Source: Larkinella humicola | GTDB lineage: Bacteria > Bacteroidota > Bacteroidia > Cytophagales > Spirosomataceae | Direction: 5' to 3' | Assembly: GCF_008727875.1 (NCBI RefSeq) | Contig: NZ_VTWS01000013.1 | Span: 61,547 to 125,546, forward strand | DNA length: 64,000 nt | In this document: positions 59,873 to 64,000 of the stretch, piece by piece | Layout: the number at the start of each line of letters is the position of its first letter | Position numbering within the stretch: position 1 is the stretch's first letter | Notes under the pieces: model-generated | What the model was told of the DNA's origin: nothing | Database searches by the model: none | What the model saw: the letters and a program-made list of their open reading frames with translations, nothing else | Made by a program: the position numbers and the translations under genes

Positions 59873-60532
59873 ATGAAAAAGAATCAAACCCCGGCCACCA
59901 GCCAAACCGAAGTTGTTTCAAGCGAAGCGGTTACGCCAACCCTCAACGAACAGGTAGATGAAGAAACCGGCGAGGTAACGGACACCTTCAAATTCAAATA
60001 CCTCGAAGGGCATCCCCGCCAGTACCGTTTTGACGCCAAACAGGGCTTGTTTAATATTAATGGCACGGAAGTGCTCGGCAACACCCTTACTTTCCAGCCC
60101 CTAGCGTGGCGGATTTTTACCGATAGTATTCTGAATATGGGGCAAAAAACGTGGGCGGAACTGTTCTTCGTCGATGCCGCCAATTGTGTCTCATCGGTGC
60201 TGTTTCACGGCTATTCCGTCGATAACATTTTCCGGCTGATCGAACCCCTTTTCTACGCTGATCTAACCCTCGCTGACGTGGTAATAACGGCCACGGCGGA
60301 GAAGAAGGAAAATACAAAAATCCAGCCGAAAGGGACGTACTACATTGCCACCTTTGGCTATCAAATGGCCGACCGCAAGCTAACCCAGGAATTGACCGCC
60401 TACGCTAAATCAAACCGGCTTTTCCGTCAGGAAACCACAACCGACCGCGCCAATATTTCCCGACTCTATAACTGGTATAATCCATTTGGAGAGAACGACG
60501 ATACCGATACGGGACTGCTACTGGCCGCGTAA
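59873..60532 (+). CDS. Unknown protein, plasmid accessory
   Basis: A 219-residue soluble protein with a disordered N-terminus (MKKNQTPATSQTEVVSSEAV), then an alpha/beta core (FKFKYLEGHPRQYRFDAKQG, AWRIFTDSILNMGQKTWAEL, YYIATFGYQMADRKLTQELT). Proteins of this sort are common in the accessory gene run of Bacteroidetes plasmids and conjugative elements, with no defined role. It carries its own promoter module (59826) and a following hairpin. Confidence 0.6.
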   Translation: MKKNQTPATSQTEVVSSEAVTPTLNEQVDEETGEVTDTFKFKYLEGHPRQYRFDAKQGLFNINGTEVLGNTLTFQPLAWRIFTDSILNMGQKTWAELFFVDAANCVSSVLFHGYSVDNIFRLIEPLFYADLTLADVVITATAEKKENTKIQPKGTYYIATFGYQMADRKLTQELTAYAKSNRLFRQETTTDRANISRLYNWYNPFGENDDTDTGLLLAA

Positions 60533-60544
60533 GGACTAAATAAG

Positions 60545-60573
60545 AGAAGCCAGTCGGCATCCGGCTGGCTTCT
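60545..60573 (+). terminator. Hairpin terminator
   Basis: A 13-bp stem (AGAAGCCAGTCGG / CCGGCTGGCTTCT) with a 3-nt loop, 12 bp after the 59873-60532 gene. The U-tract is weak (TGCTATAAAT), so the call is moderate. Confidence 0.65.
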
Positions 60574-60689
60574 GCTATAAATCAGATAAAAATTATCCCC
60601 AAAAGTACAGGATAAGATTGGAAAGGGGAAAAAAGAGGCAAATCTGTTCACTCTTTTTACATTAAAAATAAGTATAGACTTTTTTTTTA

Positions 60690-60727
60690 TGTAAAAAATG
60701 CTTATATTTATAGAGTAAATCAGATAA
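60690..60727 (+). promoter_or_regulatory. Shared promoter/operator module, copy 2
   Basis: TGTAAAAAATG and GTAAATCAGATAA repeat with the same spacing as at 59826-59863. It directly precedes the gene at 60735, with TATATTTA as the -7-like part. A partial third copy (AAATCAGATAAA) lies near 60580. Confidence 0.5.
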
Positions 60728-60734
60728 AAAAACT

Positions 60735-61085
60735 ATGAAACTTATCAAGATCGACCCCGCAGCCCAGACCATTGAGGTCATTGATACGGCTGCTACCCTC
60801 CACGATTTTTTTCAGATTATCGGCTGCCGTTGCATCGACGTTTGCGCCCGGCAAGGGGACGGTGACGCCCTCACGGTAGATGATGAGGCCCTGTTTCAAC
60901 GACCGCAGCCACTGGCCTTTTCGTTCGGCGGATATGGCCCCATTCACGGCATAGCGGTCTTGTCTGGAAGCGACGAAGAAGGAGAAACGACGGAGCCTAA
61001 AATGGGCATCGAAGCCGCTAAAAGAATGGTGTCGTGGCTGGGAGCCGCTTACACCGCCCCTTATTTCCGAGTCACCTCTTTTTAG
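60735..61085 (+). CDS. DUF3846-like protein
   Basis: A 116-residue protein. The order MKLIKIDPAAQTIEVIDTAA, LHDFFQIIGCRCIDV, ALTVDDEALFQ and FSFGGYGPIHGIAVLSGSDE resembles the DUF3846 domain found in phage and plasmid genes. Function is unknown. It lies 8 bp after the second promoter module. It may be a monocistronic gene, given the hairpin at 61093-61119. Confidence 0.55.
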   Translation: MKLIKIDPAAQTIEVIDTAATLHDFFQIIGCRCIDVCARQGDGDALTVDDEALFQRPQPLAFSFGGYGPIHGIAVLSGSDEEGETTEPKMGIEAAKRMVSWLGAAYTAPYFRVTSF

Positions 61086-61092
61086 TCAAACC

Positions 61093-61119
61093 GGGTAGAT
61101 TGCAATCAGTAGTCTACCC
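61093..61119 (+). terminator. Possible hairpin after the DUF3846-like gene
   Basis: GGGTAGA (61093-61099) and TCTACCC (61113-61119) form a 7-bp stem with a 13-nt loop, ending 15 bp before the next gene. No U-tract follows. Confidence 0.35.
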
Positions 61120-61133
61120 TAATCCAATCCGCT

Positions 61134-61748
61134 ATGTATCAGATTATCACTAGTCAGGAACAGAAAAGAGGTTGCGGCTACCGGAAACCGGGAGGGTTTT
61201 ACTTTGTCGCCGGGAAGTCAGCCCGACCCTGTGCTAAACTGCCCATCGAAGTTAGCATTTGCCCATGTTGCAGTCAAGGCATTCAATTCAATCGTGGCTT
61301 TACGTGGGTGTCCTCGGTTCTGATCGAACAGCAACCCTGTCGGCTGGCCGGATGTTCGGACTGTTTCCCCTTCAAAGTCATGAAGCGTTACGGTTTGATG
61401 TGGGTAGGGGAGAAGTTCTATAAGACCCCGGCTGCTTTTTCCGCCGAAGCCGCCAAAATGGGCGTTTCCAAGCGATTACCGTTCATCCCGAAAGGATTTA
61501 CCATTGGCGTCGATTGGATTCTGCTGGCGCACCGGAAATGCCCCTTTGAAACCGTAAACGGGATTGAGCTGAAGCCCGGCATTTTCACCGCCTTTTGTCC
61601 TTCGCAAATTGATTATATCGTGAAGGGAGATGAGTCAGACGATTTCTTAAATGACCTCTTCGACAAAGGGGTACGACTAATGGACGTCATCCCGGAAGGG
61701 GAGAGCGAACCAGGTAAGATTATCCCGCTCCATCCTGAACTTCAATAA
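61134..61748 (+). CDS. Cys-rich protein of unknown function, probable zinc binder
   Basis: A 204-residue soluble protein. Cysteine pairs in SICPCCSQG and LAGCSDCFPF, with others in GCGY and RPCAKL, suggest a zinc ribbon. A later block (GIFTAFCPSQIDYIVKGDES) is acidic. This type of protein appears among accessory plasmid genes. No family name is certain. The next feature is a hairpin at 61759-61785. Confidence 0.6.
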   Translation: MYQIITSQEQKRGCGYRKPGGFYFVAGKSARPCAKLPIEVSICPCCSQGIQFNRGFTWVSSVLIEQQPCRLAGCSDCFPFKVMKRYGLMWVGEKFYKTPAAFSAEAAKMGVSKRLPFIPKGFTIGVDWILLAHRKCPFETVNGIELKPGIFTAFCPSQIDYIVKGDESDDFLNDLFDKGVRLMDVIPEGESEPGKIIPLHPELQ

Positions 61749-61758
61749 CGCACTTTAG

Positions 61759-61785
61759 GCACCCGGCAACTCCCTCTCCGGGTGC
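61759..61785 (+). terminator. Intrinsic terminator
   Basis: GCACCCGG / CCGGGTGC, an 8-bp stem with an 11-nt loop, followed by TCTTTC. It lies 11 bp after the stop at 61748. Confidence 0.7.
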
Positions 61786-61815
61786 TCTTTCAAACCTTAC
61801 TCCCCCTTTACAACG

Positions 61816-62463
61816 ATGGATTACCGTTCCATTTCCCGCTACGCAAACAGCGATCTGACTGAGTTTCGCAACCTGTTTTTTGGCTATCCAGTACGGCCAA
61901 GGGGTCCCGCTCAGGCGTTTGGTACCGCCTTCCACGAGTTGATCTTAGAACAGGAATTAACCATCGAACTGACCACCGCTCTTCAGAAACAGGCCGACCA
62001 GATGCGGAATGCCTTGCAGAAAGATAGCTTTGCCCGGCTAGTATTGCAGGAAGCCCGAAAGGAGGTCATCGAAGTATGGGACGATGATCAAACGGGATTG
62101 CCCTGTAAATCCCGACTCGATTTGTGGCTTCCATCCGAAGAGATGATTGTGGACGTAAAAACCACCAGCGCCCGCAGTTACCGGGAATTTTTAGCCAGTT
62201 GTCTGGCGTACGATTATGACCGACAAGGCGCGTTCTACCTCGACAGCAAACCCCCTGCTTCCCGATTCGTTTTATTAGGGGTTCAGAAACAGGCCCCCTT
62301 TAGCATCTTCTATTTTGAAGCAACCGCCTGCAAGGGTTGTATTGAAGGAGGCAGAAAGAAATATCATGCCCTGCTCCGGGAAGTCCGCAAATGCAATTTT
62401 CAGCCATCGTCTTGGGCGCTTACTACAGCCGCCATTCAACCGCTAACCCGACAGGCCAGCTAA
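61816..62463 (+). CDS. RecE/DUF3799-like PD-(D/E)XK nuclease
   Basis: A 215-residue protein with the PD-(D/E)XK core of exodeoxyribonuclease VIII-like proteins: AFGTAFHELILEQ, SRLDLWLPSEEMIVDVKTTS (Asp and DVK), and the AYDYDRQGAFYLD motif. It should degrade one DNA strand for recombination, or process incoming DNA. A RecT partner is not seen in the window. It is shorter than full RecE, as usual for phage/plasmid forms. Confidence 0.8.
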   Translation: MDYRSISRYANSDLTEFRNLFFGYPVRPRGPAQAFGTAFHELILEQELTIELTTALQKQADQMRNALQKDSFARLVLQEARKEVIEVWDDDQTGLPCKSRLDLWLPSEEMIVDVKTTSARSYREFLASCLAYDYDRQGAFYLDSKPPASRFVLLGVQKQAPFSIFYFEATACKGCIEGGRKKYHALLREVRKCNFQPSSWALTTAAIQPLTRQAS

Positions 62464-62483
62464 ACCCATTACCCTTTAAAGCT

Positions 62484-62822
62484 ATGTTTTTCGCTAAAAT
62501 CACGACGCTGCACAATCCCAAAAACAGCCTACAGACTTATTTAAGGGAGCAAGTTGCCAAACTCGACGGCTTGAATGTGGAGGAGCCCCAAGATTTTTAC
62601 GCCCATTTACTCACGATGGTTCTCCGGGCAAATGCCCGGTATAACCGCTGTACGCCCCTCAAAGCCTACCTTCTAAAAGCTTATGTATTGGGCGATTTCC
62701 TTACTGGTATACATGGATTGGTTCAAATCAATTTGTATCAACAGAAGGGTGTTTTTGGCGAAACGCCGGGCATAGGTGGGCAGGCCGCAGTCGAAAGTGT
62801 ACAAACCTCGATCTTTCAATAA
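62484..62822 (+). CDS. Unknown protein
   Basis: From the ATG at 62484 (MFFAKITTLHNPKNSLQTYL) the protein has 112 residues. It is helical and soluble (YAHLLTMVLRANARYNRCTP). The longer frame from 62391 lies inside the nuclease gene. No family is recognised. It belongs to the accessory gene run. Confidence 0.55.
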   Translation: MFFAKITTLHNPKNSLQTYLREQVAKLDGLNVEEPQDFYAHLLTMVLRANARYNRCTPLKAYLLKAYVLGDFLTGIHGLVQINLYQQKGVFGETPGIGGQAAVESVQTSIFQ

Positions 62823-62916
62823 CAAAACGATCCTGTTAACTGCACACAAAAAGCCGGTTTCTGTGCTATTTGTGTGCGGTTATACTCTTGCTCTATCACA
62901 TGACCAGCACATTGCT

Positions 62917-63117
62917 ATGACCCCAGAAAGACTTGTCTCTATCCGGAAATATTGGCGAAAACTTTCAGGCGTCACTCTTTACAACGATAAAGCCGACGGA
63001 TATCCCATTCTGGAAATTAGCGGATCGCTTTTCTGTCTAATGGAGGATGGTAACCATGAAAAAGCGATTTCGTATTATCAGAGCCTAAATCGGCCAAGAC
63101 AATTGACTATTTTCTGA
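62917..63117 (+). CDS. Small unknown protein
   Basis: From ATG at 62917 (MTPERLVSIRKYWRKLSGVT) the protein has 66 residues, a compact alpha/beta piece with a basic N-terminus. The longer frame from 62776 overlaps the previous gene by 47 bp and is less likely. Unknown function. Confidence 0.5.
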   Translation: MTPERLVSIRKYWRKLSGVTLYNDKADGYPILEISGSLFCLMEDGNHEKAISYYQSLNRPRQLTIF

Positions 63118-63195
63118 CAATCTCCCCAAATTTGATATATACAAAGCCTGATTCCAGTTTGGGGCTTCAAACTGAAAACCAACCCTATTAATCCC

Positions 63196-63426
63196 ATGGC
63201 CATTACGGATCAGCTTATTGAATTCAACAAACTGCGGTTTAAGCAGTACTGGGTTCGCAAGGGGTACACGGTAGCTCAGGCACGCACTATTTTATTCCGG
63301 CTGTATGGTGTCGAGTGTAATCAGGCTGCGGTCGATGCCGAGGTCGATCCGGTTGTTGACCCTGATCTCAGTAGCCAGGCACGTGAGAAATTGATTTCGG
63401 ACATTTCTGCAACTAAAAAAGATTAG
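63196..63426 (+). CDS. Small acidic protein of unknown function
   Basis: A 76-residue soluble protein. ATDQLIEFNKLRFKQYWVRK-like start (MAITDQLIEFNKLRFKQYWV) suggests a helix with DNA-binding-like character, followed by an acidic Asp/Val-rich stretch (AAVDAEVDPVVDPDLSSQAR). No family recognised. It may be the first of two genes with the next one, 58 bp on. Confidence 0.5.
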   Translation: MAITDQLIEFNKLRFKQYWVRKGYTVAQARTILFRLYGVECNQAAVDAEVDPVVDPDLSSQAREKLISDISATKKD

Positions 63427-63484
63427 CCGACACGGTACTTTCCTCGCAGATGTTTTACATAAAAGCTAATAAATTACTTACTTC

Positions 63485-63937
63485 ATGGAAGCAAATTTTG
63501 TAATATTGAATCCCATGGAAGAATTTGCTACTGCGTTGGAACAGATCGATGAGCATATACTACAAGTTGCAACCAATCATTTAGCAGCTACTGAGCACGC
63601 TAAACAATTACTGGAGAAAGCGGAAGATCGGCTAATTTCCGGTTCTCCAGGTACCATTAGCCTGAAACGGTATGGCCACCGGCCCTTATCTCAGCATGAT
63701 GTCGATACTATTATCAACTCCCTTGGATCTGACGTCGACAAACAGGCGATCGCTGATTTAGGGAACGCGCAGCGAGCGTTATCGGAGCGTCTGAAAGGTA
63801 CTTCATACGTTGGACTTGTCATTGAGCAGGCCAATATCCCCTATGCTCAGTATTACCAACGGTCGCTAAAGCCGGAACTTTGGAAGCCAGAGCAAATGGT
63901 AGCAGTCGTTGAGGTTTTGAAGCGGCTGCGGATATAG
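63485..63937 (+). CDS. Unknown helical protein
   Basis: A 150-residue soluble helical protein (TALEQIDEHILQVATNHLAA, QAIADLGNAQRALSERLKGT). It resembles no family I can name. It lies at the right edge of the window, in the accessory gene run, and reads right. Its own promoter may lie in the AT-rich gap at 63427-63484. Confidence 0.5.
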   Translation: MEANFVILNPMEEFATALEQIDEHILQVATNHLAATEHAKQLLEKAEDRLISGSPGTISLKRYGHRPLSQHDVDTIINSLGSDVDKQAIADLGNAQRALSERLKGTSYVGLVIEQANIPYAQYYQRSLKPELWKPEQMVAVVEVLKRLRI

Positions 63938-64000
63938 TCGTTTACAAAATAGTCTGGTGAATGATTATTCAATTGGATCAATTAGTGCAAGTTGGGATAT

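Noticed and set aside
60735..61085. Possible anti-CRISPR or anti-restriction protein
   Set aside because: Acidic and early-located, but the sequence order fits DUF3846 better and no anti-defence motif is seen.

Overview
The window looks like Bacteroidota DNA, most likely from the order Cytophagales and possibly a Spirosoma-like member of Spirosomataceae. The phylum call rests on a complete Bacteroidetes-type conjugation set (TraE/F/G/J/K/M/N/O/Q plus MobA/B/C), on DUF2911, DUF3347 and HYC_CC_PP-type proteins, and on mostly absent Shine-Dalgarno signals. The family-level guess is inference. No replication initiator, tyrosine integrase, tRNA, rRNA or CRISPR array was seen, so plasmid versus integrative conjugative element cannot be decided.

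Region 1 (1-5.3 kb): a leftward metal-homeostasis cluster. It holds an HMA metallochaperone, two AraC-type regulators (one fused to an HMA domain), a DUF3347 protein, a DUF2911 protein, a YVTN beta-propeller lipoprotein and a small Cys-rich HYC_CC_PP protein. A hairpin with 33-bp perfect arms closes the cluster on the left.

Region 2 (5.4-10.3 kb): small genes, a serine recombinase behind a 38-bp near-perfect palindrome, a Crp/Fnr regulator, a DUF308-like membrane protein, a gene-poor stretch with long hairpins, and an HNH endonuclease.

Region 3 (10.3-37.9 kb): a dense defence island. It contains (a) a four-gene CBASS operon with a CapV-type patatin, two different intact CD-NTases and an E2-like protein between them; (b) an MqsR-like toxin with a Panacea (SocA/DUF4065) antitoxin; (c) a DUF2971 gene and two small membrane proteins with duplicated leaders; (d) a 3.26-kb IS1-type transposon with perfect 23-bp inverted repeats, an 8-bp target duplication and passenger genes, which splits a host gene; (e) HEPN-like and class III cyclase-like orphans; (f) a complete QatABCD system; (g) a divergent Gabija-like OLD nuclease and UvrD helicase pair; (h) an IS3-family element; (i) a LexA/CI-like S24 repressor divergent from a DUF1016/YhcG nuclease; and (j) an unknown three-gene operon next to a second serine recombinase.

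Region 4 (38-64 kb): conjugation. The leftward tra operon runs from TraA (ParA-like) through TraB, TraE (VirB2), TraF (VirB3), TraG (VirB4), TraJ (VirB6), TraK (VirB8), TraL, TraM (VirB10), TraN (VirB9), TraO and TraQ to a VirB5-like candidate and a lipoprotein. An AT-rich repeat region separates it from rightward mobA-mobB-mobC (accessory factor, relaxase, VirD4 coupling protein). Beyond that are an XRE regulator, an M23 peptidase, a DUF3945 protein, a Toprim/DUF3991 protein and a run of small genes of the establishment type, including a RecE-like PD-(D/E)XK nuclease.

Overall the window reads as a conjugative element carrying a metal cluster and a stacked anti-phage island.
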